The translations under genes were made by a program, and so were the position numbers. A stretch of DNA of 64,000 bases. It comes from Spongiibacter nanhainus. GTDB lineage: Bacteria; Pseudomonadota; Gammaproteobacteria; Pseudomonadales; Spongiibacteraceae. Positions 1-8,297 of this stretch are shown piece by piece. Within the stretch, counting starts at the first letter, position 1, and each line of letters opens with the position of its first letter. The notes under the pieces are model-generated. The model had not been told where the DNA came from. It searched no databases and worked only from the letters and a program-made list of their open reading frames with translations. The stretch lies in assembly GCF_016132545.1 (NCBI RefSeq), contig NZ_CP066167.1, forward strand, positions 124,001 to 188,000, written 5' to 3'.

Positions 1-746
1 AATTTTTCCTTCATGCCATCGTCGGAGAGGTAGGTGACATGGCCGATCATCCGCGCCAGTGACAGGCCCTGGCGGGGCAGGGTGCCGTGCTCCAAAAAGC
101 GCCCGCCGTGGAAGTCAGGGTCCGAAGTGATGGCGGCCCGGGCGATTTCATTAAAGGCGATATTCTGGGCCGATAATTTCATCGCCGAGGCGATGACCAC
201 GCAGTGGCGCAGCTCATCCGGGTGTTCCAGGGCCCAGCGCATGGCCTGCATGCCGCCTAAGCTGCCGCCGACAATCGCCGCCCACTGGCTGATACCAAAG
301 TGCAGCATCATTAGCCGCTGGCTTTCCACCCAGTCCCGGCAGCGCAGGGTTGGGAAATCCGGCCCCCAGGGTTTGCCGGTTTCGGGATTGATGGAAGCCG
401 GGCCGGTGGAGCCGTGGCAGCCACCGATATTATTGATGCTCAACACAAAAAAGTGATTGGTGTCGATGGGTTTGCCGGGGCCGATACAGTTGTCCCACCA
501 GCCCGGCTTGCGGTCGTCTTCGCTGTGATAGCCGGCGGCGTGGTGATGGCCGCTGAGGGCGTGGCAAATCAGAATGGCGTTGGACTTGTCGGCGTTCAGC
601 GTGCCGTAAGTCTCGTAGACAATATCGTGCTCTGGCAGGGCCCGCCCGCAGGACAGCATCAGTGGCTGGTCGAAGTGCACGGTCTGTGGGGAGACTATAC
701 CCACGCTGCCGGCAGTGGTGTGTTTATCGGACTGTGTGTCGCTCAT
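1..746 (-). CDS. metX: Homoserine O-acyltransferase MetX, 3' end outside window
   Basis: Transfers an acyl group from acyl-CoA to homoserine, the committed step of methionine synthesis in the cytoplasm. The 248 visible residues form the N-terminal part of an alpha/beta-hydrolase fold. They include the family signatures [13 protein letters not shown] near residue 60 and GGCHGSTGP near residue 110, and the nucleophile elbow GGSLGGM with the predicted catalytic Ser near residue 162. The Asp and His of the triad lie beyond the window edge. The ATG at 744-746 is the natural start ([11 protein letters not shown]). The gene follows yggU with only about 23 bases between them, so it probably ends the yggS-proC-yggT-yggU operon. 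Whether it uses acetyl- or succinyl-CoA cannot be decided from this part. Confidence 0.93.
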   Translation of the reverse strand, partial: MSDTQSDKHTTAGSVGIVSPQTVHFDQPLMLSCGRALPEHDIVYETYGTLNADKSNAILICHALSGHHHAAGYHSEDDRKPGWWDNCIGPGKPIDTNHFFVLSINNIGGCHGSTGPASINPETGKPWGPDFPTLRCRDWVESQRLMMLHFGISQWAAIVGGSLGGMQAMRWALEHPDELRHCVVIASAMKLSAQNIAFNEIARAAITSDPDFHGGRFLEHGTLPRQGLSLARMIGHVTYLSDDGMKEK

Positions 747-769
747 CCGCTGTGTGTAAATTCCTTGCC

Positions 770-1081
770 TTATTGGGCCGTAGCCGGGCCGGCGGCGTCG
801 AGCTGCAGGGCCGCCGGAAGTTTTACAGGTGCTCGGATTGTAAGGGTTTTTTGCCGGCTTTGCGCGCCGCTGGTGATTTCCACCGCCTGCTTTTTTACTC
901 CGCAGGCCTTGGCCAGAAATTGTTGTAGCTGCTTATTGGCCCGGCCTTCGGTGGCCGCGGCGGCGATACGAATTTTGAGCCGCTCGCCGTGGAGACCGGC
1001 AAACTCCTCACGGCTGGCGCCGGGTTGGATGTAGCAGAACAGTTTTAAATCCTCGCCCTGCCAGCGGTAGTGCTTATTCAT
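770..1081 (-). CDS. yggU: DUF167/YggU family protein
   Basis: A small cytoplasmic protein of 103 residues from the DUF167 (UPF0235, YggU) family. Its biochemical role is not established. The family core is visible as [18 protein letters not shown] followed by FLAKACGV and a [10 protein letters not shown] stretch, matching the usual pattern of LKIR, an EG-ANK motif and SG-x-x-S-R-x-K. Length is typical. It lies between yggT and metX on the same strand, as is common in gammaproteobacteria, and is probably co-transcribed with proC and yggT. The C-terminal tail, rich in Pro and Ala, is not conserved in the family as far as I know. Confidence 0.9.
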   Translation of the reverse strand: MNKHYRWQGEDLKLFCYIQPGASREEFAGLHGERLKIRIAAAATEGRANKQLQQFLAKACGVKKQAVEITSGAQSRQKTLTIRAPVKLPAALQLDAAGPATAQ

Positions 1082-1116
1082 ATGCGGCTGTGGAATCGCT
1101 TACAGTCCTATTACCA

Positions 1117-1185
1117 AGTGCCTAACGCCCAATAACACCAGTGCCTAACGCCCAATAACACCAGTGCCTACAGCCCCATAACCAA
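1117..1185. repeat. Short tandem repeat at the 3' end of yggT
   Basis: Two exact copies of a 23-base unit beginning AGTGCCTAACGCCCAATAAC lie at 1117-1139 and 1140-1162. A third, degenerate copy runs on from 1163 and contains the yggT stop codon at 1168-1170. The perfect copies look like duplications of the end of yggT that have become the yggT-yggU spacer. No coding role is visible. Confidence 0.75.
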
Positions 1186-1755
1186 GGCCGGGTGCAGCCC
1201 CATTGAGGCGCCCACATGGCGCAATAGCACTTCCAGTACATTGATAGAAAGAAACACCAGAATTGGCGACAGGTCCAGTCCACCCAGCGGCGGGATCAGT
1301 TTGCGAAACGGCGCCATCACCGGCTCGGTGATTTGATGCAGCAAGGCGGCAGCGGGGTGGTGGGTGCCCTGGGCCACCCAGCTCAAAATAATGTGGGCGA
1401 TGATGGCAAAGAAGTAGAAGCTCAGTATCGCGCCACACAGTCCCAATATCGCCCAGACCAGCAGTTGAGCGGGGTTGGGGATGCCACCGGCGTAGATTTT
1501 ATAGAGCACGGCAATGCCGATGGCCTGGACCAGGACTGCCAGCAGCAGCGACGAGGTATCCACCCGGCCCACGGGTGGCAGCACTTTGCGCAGTGGCAGC
1601 ACCAGCGGGTTGGTGATTTTGACAATGGTTTGGCTGATGGGGTTGTAGTAATCCGCCCGCACCAGCTGCAGTAATACCCGCAGCAAAAAGACAAAAATTG
1701 CCAGGCTGATCAGGGTGTTGACGACAAGAACAGTGATCTCGTTTACGGCGCCCAT
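1168..1755 (-). CDS. yggT: YggT family integral membrane protein
   Basis: Inner-membrane protein of 195 residues made of two tandem YGGT domains. Each has a hydrophobic helix followed by the family loop: PLVLPLRKVLPPVGRVD in the first half and PVMAPFRKLIPPLGGLD in the second. The two-fold internal repeat and length match the gammaproteobacterial family. Members have been linked to osmotic tolerance and, in other bacteria, to cell division or photosystem assembly; the function here is unknown. The start ATG (1753-1755) is 5 bases from the proC stop, so the two are almost certainly co-transcribed. The stop sits inside a short tandem repeat. Confidence 0.92.
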   Translation of the reverse strand: MGAVNEITVLVVNTLISLAIFVFLLRVLLQLVRADYYNPISQTIVKITNPLVLPLRKVLPPVGRVDTSSLLLAVLVQAIGIAVLYKIYAGGIPNPAQLLVWAILGLCGAILSFYFFAIIAHIILSWVAQGTHHPAAALLHQITEPVMAPFRKLIPPLGGLDLSPILVFLSINVLEVLLRHVGASMGLHPALVMGL

Positions 1756-1760
1756 TGCGC

Positions 1761-2588
1761 TTACTCTCCTTCCAATTCTTTAGCCAGTTCGTCGGCCCGG
1801 TCCCGGGCTCCGGTGAGGGCCTGTTCGACCAGTTGCCGCAGGCCGCCTTGTTCAAATAGACCGATGGCGCGCTCGGTGGTGCCATTGGGGGAGGTGACCC
1901 GGCGGCGCAGCTCGGCCACATCCACGTCTCCTTCCAGTGCCATGCGGGCGGCGCCCAGGGCGGTTTGCAGTGTCAGTTGGCGCGCGGTATCGGCATCCAG
2001 GCCCAGTTTCTCGCCACTGGCCTGCATGGCTTCCATCATTAAAAAGAAGTAGGCGGGGCCGCTGCCGGAGACGGCGGTGACCGCGTCCAACTGCACCTCT
2101 TTTTCCACCCAGACTGCCAGGCCCACTGCCTCTAGAATGGCGCCGGCCTGCTGACGTTGGGTGTCGCTGACTGCCGCATTGGCGAACAGGCCGGTGGCGC
2201 CGCTTTGCAGCAGTGCCGGGGTGTTGGGCATGCAACGGACGATGGCCAGGTTATCACCCAGCCAGTCGTTCATGGCGCCGGTGGTCACTCCGGCGGCAAT
2301 GGAGATTAGCAAAGGGCGGCGCTCTCGCAGCGGCGTTGCCAGAGATTCCAGCACGCTGCGCATGACCTGGGGTTTGACCGCCAGCACCACGATATCCGAT
2401 TGGCTGATCACAGCGTCGTTGTCGGCACCGACCTGAATATCCCCCAGCGCCTGGAGTTTATCCCGGGATTTGGCATTGGGCTCGCCGACCCGAATGTGGT
2501 TGCCGGGCACGCCACTGGCCAGCAGGCCGCCGATAATGCTGGCTGCCATATTGCCGCCGCCGATAAATCCGATTGTTGCCGATATCAC
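1761..2588 (-). CDS. proC: Pyrroline-5-carboxylate reductase
   Basis: Last step of proline synthesis: NAD(P)H-dependent reduction of 1-pyrroline-5-carboxylate to proline in the cytoplasm. The 275 residues begin with the Rossmann fingerprint GFIGGGNMAASIIGG, followed by VLAVKPQVM. The C-terminal dimerisation domain carries SGSGPAYFF and VTSPNGTTERAI, the P5C reductase signature. Length is normal. The start is GTG at 2586-2588, preceded on the minus strand by AAGGAG at a good distance. It lies between yggS and yggT in the conserved yggS-proC-yggT order. Confidence 0.96.
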   Translation of the reverse strand: MISATIGFIGGGNMAASIIGGLLASGVPGNHIRVGEPNAKSRDKLQALGDIQVGADNDAVISQSDIVVLAVKPQVMRSVLESLATPLRERRPLLISIAAGVTTGAMNDWLGDNLAIVRCMPNTPALLQSGATGLFANAAVSDTQRQQAGAILEAVGLAVWVEKEVQLDAVTAVSGSGPAYFFLMMEAMQASGEKLGLDADTARQLTLQTALGAARMALEGDVDVAELRRRVTSPNGTTERAIGLFEQGGLRQLVEQALTGARDRADELAKELEGE

Positions 2589-2652
2589 GCCAAAAGGCTC
2601 CTTGATTGTGCTGTGGTACTGGGATCAGGTTGGGATTAAGTTGGGCAGTATA

Positions 2653-3360
2653 TCAGGCTCGCGGCCCAAAAATGGCGGTGCCGACTCTGACGATGGTGGC
2701 CCCCTCAGCGATGGCCGCCGACATATCCCCCGACATCCCCATCGAGAGTGTGTCCAGGGGAGCCTCCGGCCAGCGCGCTTGCAGTTGCTCAAGTAACTGT
2801 CGCAGCGCCGCAAAGCTGGCCCGCTGCTCTGCCTCGGCTTTGCCGGCGGCGGGAATGGCCATCAGCCCGCGCAGTTGCAGGTGGGGCAGCGGCATTATCG
2901 CCTCAGCCAGCGCCAGGGTATCCTCCGGGAGTGCGCCGGATTTGCTATCTTCCCGGTCGATATTCACCTGCAGGCAAATATTCAGAGCTGGGCTGCCGGA
3001 GGGTCGTTGCTCGCTGAGGCGGCGGGCGATTTTTTCCCGGTCGACGCTGTGTACCCAGTCGAAGTGTTCGGCGATGGGGCGGGTCTTGTTGGATTGAATG
3101 GGGCCGATAAAGTGCCAGCAGGGCGTGGGCAGGTTGTCGCGATCGGCGGTCAGCTCCGCCACGGCTTGCTGTTTGTCTAGCGCCTCCTGCAGGTAGTTTT
3201 CACCCAGGTGCCGGGCGCCGGCCTCCAGAGCGGCGCAGACCTCCTCGGCGTCACGGGTTTTGGTCACGGCCATCAATGTCACGTCGCGCCCCCCGGCGTG
3301 GTCGTGGATGCTGGATTGGATGCGGTGAATGTTTTCCGCTATATGGTGGAGATCGCGCAT
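2653..3360 (-). CDS. yggS: PLP homeostasis protein YggS (PLPBP/COG0325)
   Basis: A 235-residue pyridoxal-phosphate-binding protein with an alanine-racemase-like TIM barrel. The family maintains PLP and amino-acid homeostasis and has no proven catalytic activity. The PLP lysine is in MAVTKTR near residue 34. HFIGPIQSNKTR and the C-terminal LSMGMSGDMSAAI/VRVGTAIFG phosphate-binding region are intact. It is the first gene of the minus-strand housekeeping operon and diverges from pilT; the 68-base spacer must carry both promoters. Confidence 0.96.
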   Translation of the reverse strand: MRDLHHIAENIHRIQSSIHDHAGGRDVTLMAVTKTRDAEEVCAALEAGARHLGENYLQEALDKQQAVAELTADRDNLPTPCWHFIGPIQSNKTRPIAEHFDWVHSVDREKIARRLSEQRPSGSPALNICLQVNIDREDSKSGALPEDTLALAEAIMPLPHLQLRGLMAIPAAGKAEAEQRASFAALRQLLEQLQARWPEAPLDTLSMGMSGDMSAAIAEGATIVRVGTAIFGPRA

Positions 3361-3428
3361 TGTTTGATTATGCCTGATATCGTATAAACGGTGTCACTAG
3401 CGCCGATTGGTAAAGCCAAAGGAATAAC

Positions 3429-4463
3429 ATGGACATCACCGAACTGCTGGCCTTCAGTGTTAAACAGAACGCCTCGGATTTGCACCTCTCCGCCGGGTTG
3501 CCGCCAATGATCCGGGTGGATGGCGACGTGCGCCGTATCAACCTGCCGCCGCTGGAGCACAAAGAGGTTCACTCGCTGATCTACGAGATCATGAACGATC
3601 GCCAGCGTCGGGATTACGAGGAGTTCCTGGAAACCGATTTCTCCTTCGAGGTGCCCGGTGTGGCCCGTTTTCGGGTCAATGCCTTCAACCACAACCGCGG
3701 CGCGGGTGGGGTATTCCGGACCATCCCCTCCCGGGTGCTTACCCTGGAAGATTTGGGCATGGGCAAGGTTTTCAAGGATGTATCGATGATGCCCCGGGGG
3801 CTAGTGTTGGTCACCGGCCCCACTGGCTCGGGTAAGTCCACCACTCTGGCGGCCATGGTCGACTTTATCAATGACAACAAATTTGACCACATCCTCACCA
3901 TTGAGGACCCCATCGAATTTGTGCACGAGTCCAAAAAGTGTCTGGTCAACCAGCGGGAAGTGCATCGGGATACCCACGGCTTTAACGAGGCGCTGCGCTC
4001 GGCACTGCGGGAAGACCCCGACATTATCCTGGTGGGCGAGCTGCGGGACCTGGAAACCATCCGCCTGGCACTGACGGCGGCGGAAACCGGTCACTTGGTG
4101 TTTGGCACTTTGCACACCACCTCTGCGGCCAAAACCATTGACCGGGTGGTGGATGTCTTCCCCGGTGAAGAGAAAGCCATGGTGCGCTCAATGTTGTCGG
4201 AGTCGCTGCAGGCGGTTATCTCCCAGACCCTGCTGAAAAAGCCCGAGGGTGGCCGGGTGGCTGCCCACGAAATCATGATCGGTACGCCGGCGATACGGAA
4301 CTTGATCCGGGAAGATAAAATCGCACAGATGTACTCGTCGATTCAGTCTGGTGCCAATGTAGGTATGCAGACAATGGACCAGTGTCTGAAGGACCTGATG
4401 GCCCGGCGCCAAATTACCCGCGAGGGTGCCAAATCCAAAGCCCGTTTCCCGGAAAATTTTTAA
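3429..4463 (+). CDS. pilT: Type IV pilus retraction ATPase PilT
   Basis: Hexameric cytoplasmic ATPase that depolymerises type IV pili and powers twitching motility. The 344 residues contain an N-terminal PAS-like domain and a RecA-like core. Walker A GPTGSGKST is near residue 130, the Asp box TIEDPIEFVHE near 160, Walker B DIILVGELRD near 200 and the His box TGHLVFGTLHT near 225. AIRNLIRE follows, the region where PilT proteins carry their AIRNLIRE motif. A ribosome site AAAGGA precedes the ATG. pilU follows 42 bases downstream, the standard arrangement. Confidence 0.97.
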   Translation: MDITELLAFSVKQNASDLHLSAGLPPMIRVDGDVRRINLPPLEHKEVHSLIYEIMNDRQRRDYEEFLETDFSFEVPGVARFRVNAFNHNRGAGGVFRTIPSRVLTLEDLGMGKVFKDVSMMPRGLVLVTGPTGSGKSTTLAAMVDFINDNKFDHILTIEDPIEFVHESKKCLVNQREVHRDTHGFNEALRSALREDPDIILVGELRDLETIRLALTAAETGHLVFGTLHTTSAAKTIDRVVDVFPGEEKAMVRSMLSESLQAVISQTLLKKPEGGRVAAHEIMIGTPAIRNLIREDKIAQMYSSIQSGANVGMQTMDQCLKDLMARRQITREGAKSKARFPENF

Positions 4464-4505
4464 ATGCTGTCCCGGCACTGGCAAAGCAATAAATAGGAGA
4501 TTCCC

Positions 4506-5669
4506 TTGGAAATTGAAAAGCTGCTCAGAATCGTGCAGGAGAAAGGGGCCTCCGACCTGTTTATCTCTGCCGGCGTGCCACCTTCCATCAAAGTTCACGG
4601 CCAGGTACTGCCCATCAGCAGTAACGCGCTGAGTCCCGAGCAGGCCCGTGAGGTGGTGATGGGGGCAATGAACGACACTCAGCGCAAGGAGTTTGTGCAG
4701 CATAAAGAGTGTAACTTTGCTATCAGTGCCCGGGGGATTGGTCGTTTTCGGGTGAGCGCGTTTTACCAGCGCAACCTGGTGGGCATGGTGCTGCGGCGCA
4801 TCGAAACCCGGATCCCCACCACCGAAGAGCTCGGGCTACCCGAGATTATTAAAGAGCTGTCCATGCTCAAGCGCGGCCTAGTGATCTTTGTCGGTGCCAC
4901 GGGTACCGGTAAATCCACGTCGCTGGCGGCGATGATTGGCCACCGCAATGAGAATTCCAAGGGACACATTATCAGTGTGGAAGACCCCATTGAATTTGTG
5001 CATCAACACCGGGGCTGCATTATTACCCAGCGGGAAGTGGGGATTGATACCGAATCCTTTGAAGTCGCGCTGAAGAATATGCTGCGTCAGGCGCCCGATG
5101 TGATCATGATTGGGGAGGTGCGGACCCGGGAAACCATGGAGCACGCCATCACCTTTGCCGAAACCGGCCACCTGTGTCTGTGTACCCTACACGCCAACAA
5201 CGCCAACCAGGCGCTGGATCGGATACTGCACTTCTTCCCCCCGGATCGCCACAGCCAATTGTGGATGGACCTGTCCTTGAACCTGCGCGGCATGGTGGCT
5301 CAACAATTGATTCCCACCAAAGATGGCAGCGGCCGACGCGCCTGTGTTGAGGTGTTACTGAATACGCCGCTGGCTGCCGATTTGATTCGTAAAGGCGACG
5401 TCGCCTCACTGAAGGATTTGATGCGCCAGTCCAACGAGCACGGTATGCAGACCTTTGACCAGGCTTTGTACGAGTTGTATTCCACTGGCGAAATTACCTA
5501 TCAAGACGCCATTGCCCACGCCGATTCGGCCAATGACCTGCGGCTGCTTATCAAATTGGGGGCAGACCACAACAGTGATCGCATGAATAAGGCGGCCAAA
5601 TCGCTAAGCATTGAAGATACGCCCGGAACCACGCCGCGGCATGACAGCGGCGTGGTTCGGCGCCGTTAA
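4506..5669 (+). CDS. pilU: PilT-like accessory retraction ATPase PilU
   Basis: Accessory ATPase that assists PilT in pilus retraction under load. The 387 residues share the PilT plan: Walker A GATGTGKST, Asp box SVEDPIEFVHQH, Walker B DVIMIGEVRTRE and His box TGHLCLCTLHANNANQ. The CTLHANNANQALDR form is typical of PilU rather than PilT. Translation starts at TTG (4506) with AGGAG a few bases upstream; no in-frame ATG fits the conserved N-terminus MEIEKLLRIVQEKGASDLF. The last codons contain an 11-bp inverted repeat (about 5629-5659) with no T-run, so I do not call it a terminator. Confidence 0.96.
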   Translation: MEIEKLLRIVQEKGASDLFISAGVPPSIKVHGQVLPISSNALSPEQAREVVMGAMNDTQRKEFVQHKECNFAISARGIGRFRVSAFYQRNLVGMVLRRIETRIPTTEELGLPEIIKELSMLKRGLVIFVGATGTGKSTSLAAMIGHRNENSKGHIISVEDPIEFVHQHRGCIITQREVGIDTESFEVALKNMLRQAPDVIMIGEVRTRETMEHAITFAETGHLCLCTLHANNANQALDRILHFFPPDRHSQLWMDLSLNLRGMVAQQLIPTKDGSGRRACVEVLLNTPLAADLIRKGDVASLKDLMRQSNEHGMQTFDQALYELYSTGEITYQDAIAHADSANDLRLLIKLGADHNSDRMNKAAKSLSIEDTPGTTPRHDSGVVRRR

Positions 5670-5734
5670 CCGGCAAAGGGCGTAAGTCAGATTCCTGTCA
5701 TTTTTGACGGCTAAGATGGTGGCACTGTCTCAAG

Positions 5735-6538
5735 GTGTTACCGTCTGCGATGATCAGCGTACTTGCCAATGTCGACCACTCCCATGTAGTCCACCAGCCC
5801 TACCCCCACTTGGTGATACCCAATGCCCTGCCTGATGCAGAGTATCGCGAGCTGGAGGCCAGCTTTCCCAGCTCGGCGCAGTTCAAACAGATCCTAAAGC
5901 ACGCCTGCGCCCAAACCGACGACAACAAGTCATTGAAGCGGGGCTTGCGCCACCTTAGACGCAGTAATCGGCGAGTTAACCTATCTGCCCGTTGGCTCGT
6001 GGATGCGCCGGGAGTGGCAGAGAGTTGGCGACAGTTTATCGATTTTCACAGTTCGGACGCCTTTTATCACCAGCTCTGCAGCGTTTTCGCCGAGGCGTTG
6101 GCGGCCTATTACCCTTCACTTTTGGCAAAGCCGTTGCCTGCGGCACGGCGCGGGTATTTGCAGGGTGAAGGCATCAGTTTGGATGCGCTCACCGCCATCA
6201 ATACGCCCGCCCGGCGCCGCAGTGAAATAACGGGCCCCCACACTGACCACCCCAGTAAACTGTTTATCGGCCTGTACTACTTTCAGATACCTGGCGATAT
6301 CGGTGGCGGCGATCTGGTCTTGTATCGCCGTCGTGAGCCGGTGAACGAAAAAAATCTGAAATGGCCCAAACCCGACACCGTCGAGGCAGTGAGAACGGTC
6401 AGCTATGCTCCCAATACCTTGGTGATGCTGCTGAATAGCCCCGAGTCGGTACACGGTGTCACGCTGCGGGATAAGTCTCCCCATGCCCGCCGCTTCGTAA
6501 ACTTTGTCGCCGAGTATAAGCAGGCGAAAGCGTGGTGA
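5735..6538 (+). CDS. 2-oxoglutarate/Fe(II)-dependent oxygenase superfamily protein
   Basis: Probable non-haem iron dioxygenase of 267 residues. The iron-binding facial triad is visible as GPHTDHPS (His-x-Asp) in the C-terminal half, with the distal His in SPESVHGVTL. An Arg in PHARRFVNF suits binding of the 2-oxoglutarate carboxylate. The central strand LFIGLYYF and the GGDLVLYRRR segment fit a prolyl-4-hydroxylase-like jelly roll. The substrate is unknown. The start is uncertain: GTG at 5735 gives the longest form, and the ATG at 5750 (MISVLANV) is equally possible. It stands alone between pilU and an interrupted DJ-1/PfpI gene. Confidence 0.75.
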   Translation: MLPSAMISVLANVDHSHVVHQPYPHLVIPNALPDAEYRELEASFPSSAQFKQILKHACAQTDDNKSLKRGLRHLRRSNRRVNLSARWLVDAPGVAESWRQFIDFHSSDAFYHQLCSVFAEALAAYYPSLLAKPLPAARRGYLQGEGISLDALTAINTPARRRSEITGPHTDHPSKLFIGLYYFQIPGDIGGGDLVLYRRREPVNEKNLKWPKPDTVEAVRTVSYAPNTLVMLLNSPESVHGVTLRDKSPHARRFVNFVAEYKQAKAW

Positions 6539-6625
6539 TGCTCTGTTGCTTCCCCGATTGAGGGTATATGATCGAGCGAGGCAGAAAACGCTAAGGGTCA
6601 GAGAGCGTGATGAGCAGGAGGCGCA

Positions 6626-6652
6626 ATGAACATCGGGATTTTTATCTACCCC
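6626..6652 (+). pseudogene. 5' fragment of an IS3-interrupted DJ-1/PfpI gene
   Basis: Nine codons, MNIGIFIYP, follow a strong ribosome site (GCAGGAGGCGCA before the ATG at 6626-6628). They run straight into the left end of the IS3-family element. The sequence on the far side of the element continues as YPDAEVLDFSGPFEVF. Joined, the two parts give MNIGIFIYPDAEVLDF, the expected first strand and loop of a DJ-1/PfpI protein. This fragment therefore holds the original promoter side, ribosome site and start codon of the gene now annotated at 8298-8894. Confidence 0.85.
6645..6651 (+). repeat. Target-site duplication, left copy (IS3)
   Basis: TCTACCC here recurs at 8329-8335 across the element. 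The true duplication is probably TCTA or slightly longer, because the C run could belong to either the gene or the IS. Confidence 0.7.
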
Positions 6653-6723
6653 CTCTGTCAGGATAGAAGTCGTGTCCATTTTTCAACCTAAAACTCAACG
6701 AGGGGGCGGTCAGTGAGACCGAA

Positions 6724-7221
6724 GTGGCACGATATAGCGAAGAGTTCAAAGAACAGGCGGTCAGGCGATTGATGCCGCCCAATGCACAGTCCGTAGCGCA
6801 GGTCAGTCGGGAGGTCGGCGTCTCTGATGCCACCCTGTACAATTGGCGCAACCAATACCGAGATCGAGGTAACGCTGTGCCTGCAGACCCATCCAATCCA
6901 GAGAGCTGGAGCGGCAAGAACAAGCTCGCCGTCGTCATTGAGACGGCAGCACTGAATGAGGAAGAGCTGTCCGCATATTGCCGTGAGAAAGGCCTGTATG
7001 TAGAGCAGGTGCAGCGCTGGCGGGAAGCGGCGGAATCCGGTGCCGACGTGGAGCGGCCGCTGACGGCTGCCGAGCGCCGGGAATGGCAGAAAGAGCGGAA
7101 GAAGAGCCGCAAGCTGGAGAAAGAGCTCAACCGCAAGGACAAAGCGCTTTCTGAGGCGGCAGCGTTACTGGTGCTCCAAAAAAAAGCCCGGGAGATCTGG
7201 GGGGACAGCGAGGACGACTGA
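6724..7221 (+). CDS. IS3-family OrfA (helix-turn-helix transposase subunit)
   Basis: First reading frame of the element, 165 residues. It has an N-terminal helix-turn-helix (AQVSREVGVSDATLYNWRNQ) and a C-terminal coiled region rich in Lys and Glu that resembles the leucine-zipper part of IS3 OrfA proteins. It is longer than a typical OrfA of about 100 residues because it contains a second HTH-like stretch around LSAYCREKGLYVEQVQRW. It ends at 7221 in a frame one base ahead of orfB. An A8 run at 7178-7185 allows -1 slippage into orfB. Confidence 0.88.
   Translation: MARYSEEFKEQAVRRLMPPNAQSVAQVSREVGVSDATLYNWRNQYRDRGNAVPADPSNPESWSGKNKLAVVIETAALNEEELSAYCREKGLYVEQVQRWREAAESGADVERPLTAAERREWQKERKKSRKLEKELNRKDKALSEAAALLVLQKKAREIWGDSEDD
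7178..7185 (+). other. Probable programmed -1 frameshift site (A8)
   Basis: A run of eight A residues near the end of orfA. From the run onward the -1 frame is open through to orfB, with no stop codon between 7179 and 7254. Slippage here would make the OrfAB fusion transposase, as is well known for IS3-family elements. Confidence 0.75.
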
Positions 7222-7253
7222 TTGCCGAATCGGATCGGCAACGGGCGATTGAG

Positions 7254-8294
7254 TTGATTGACAAGGCGGTTGTAGCGGGTGCCCGCTGCTTCCGAGCCTG
7301 CGAGATATTGGAGATTGATGTGCGAACACTGCAGCGATGGAAACGGGCTCTCAAACTGGCCGTGCCTGGCGATCAGCGCAAGGCGGCGGCGCAAAGCCGT
7401 ACGCCCGCCAATGCGCTGACACCGACGGAGCGCGCCGAGATCGTGCACGTGTCGAACCTGCCGGAGTACAGCAGCCTGCCGCCCTCGCAGATTGTGCCGC
7501 GCCTGGCGGATACGGGCCGGTATATCGCCTCGGAATCGAGCTTTTACCGGGTGTTGCGTGATGCCGGCCAAGTCAATCGCCGGGGTGCGGCGGAACCACC
7601 GCGCACGGTGGCGAAGCCCAAAGGCTTTTGCGCTACAGCGCCCAATCAGACCTGGAGCTGGGACATCACCTTCCTCGCCAGCAGTGTCCGGGGGCAGTTC
7701 TACCGCCTGTACATGATCGAGGACATCTTCAGTCGCAAGATCGTCGGCTGGGAAGTCCACACGGAAGAGTCGGCGGACCATGCCAGCGTCCTGATCAGCA
7801 AAGCCTGTCTGGCTGAAGGCGTTCGCCGCGGTCAGCTGGTATTGCACGCTGATAACGGGAGTCCTATGAAAGGTGCAACCATGCTGGCCACCCTGCAGCG
7901 CCTCGGTATTGTCCCCTCGTTCAGCCGACCGTCGGTGAGCGACGACAACCCGTACTCCGAAAGCCTGTTCCGTACGCTCAAGTACACGCCAGCCTACCCT
8001 CGCAAGCCGTTCGAGAGTATTGAAGCGGCGCGCGCCTGGGTCTATGGGTTCGTTGCCTGGTACAACAATGAGCATCGTCACAGCTCGATTAAATATGTGA
8101 CGCCGGCGCAGCGTCATGCCGGGCTCGACGAAGAATTATTGCGACAGCGCAAAGCCCTTTACGAAGCCGCAAAAGCCGAGCACCCGCACCGGTGGTCCGG
8201 CCCGACGCGAAACTGGGAAAGAGCCGACGAAGTCTGGCTGAATCCCCCGAAAGAATTGTGCGCTGAAAAACCGTCATTGGCTAAGGCTGCATAA
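7254..8294 (+). CDS. IS3-family OrfB (DDE transposase catalytic part)
   Basis: Catalytic region of the transposase, up to 346 residues from the first in-frame start codon. In the cell it is probably made mainly as an OrfAB fusion by frameshifting at 7178-7185. An HTH (RTLQRWKR) is followed by the rve-type integrase core. The acidic triad is visible as WDITF, LHADNGSP and YSESLFRTLK, with 35 residues between the second Asp and the Glu, the DD(35)E spacing of the IS3 family. WYNNEHRHSSIKYVTP near the C-terminus is also typical. A long open frame on the opposite strand (6642-8117) is a shadow. Confidence 0.93.
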   Translation: MIDKAVVAGARCFRACEILEIDVRTLQRWKRALKLAVPGDQRKAAAQSRTPANALTPTERAEIVHVSNLPEYSSLPPSQIVPRLADTGRYIASESSFYRVLRDAGQVNRRGAAEPPRTVAKPKGFCATAPNQTWSWDITFLASSVRGQFYRLYMIEDIFSRKIVGWEVHTEESADHASVLISKACLAEGVRRGQLVLHADNGSPMKGATMLATLQRLGIVPSFSRPSVSDDNPYSESLFRTLKYTPAYPRKPFESIEAARAWVYGFVAWYNNEHRHSSIKYVTPAQRHAGLDEELLRQRKALYEAAKAEHPHRWSGPTRNWERADEVWLNPPKELCAEKPSLAKAA

Positions 8295-8297
8295 TCA

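Noticed and set aside
5629-5659. 11-bp GC-rich inverted repeat at the end of pilU as a terminator
   Set aside because: It lies inside the coding sequence and is not followed by a T-run.
6642-8117. A 491-codon open frame on the minus strand
   Set aside because: It is antisense to the intact IS3 orfA/orfB genes, has no domain and arises from the GC-rich codon pattern of the transposase.
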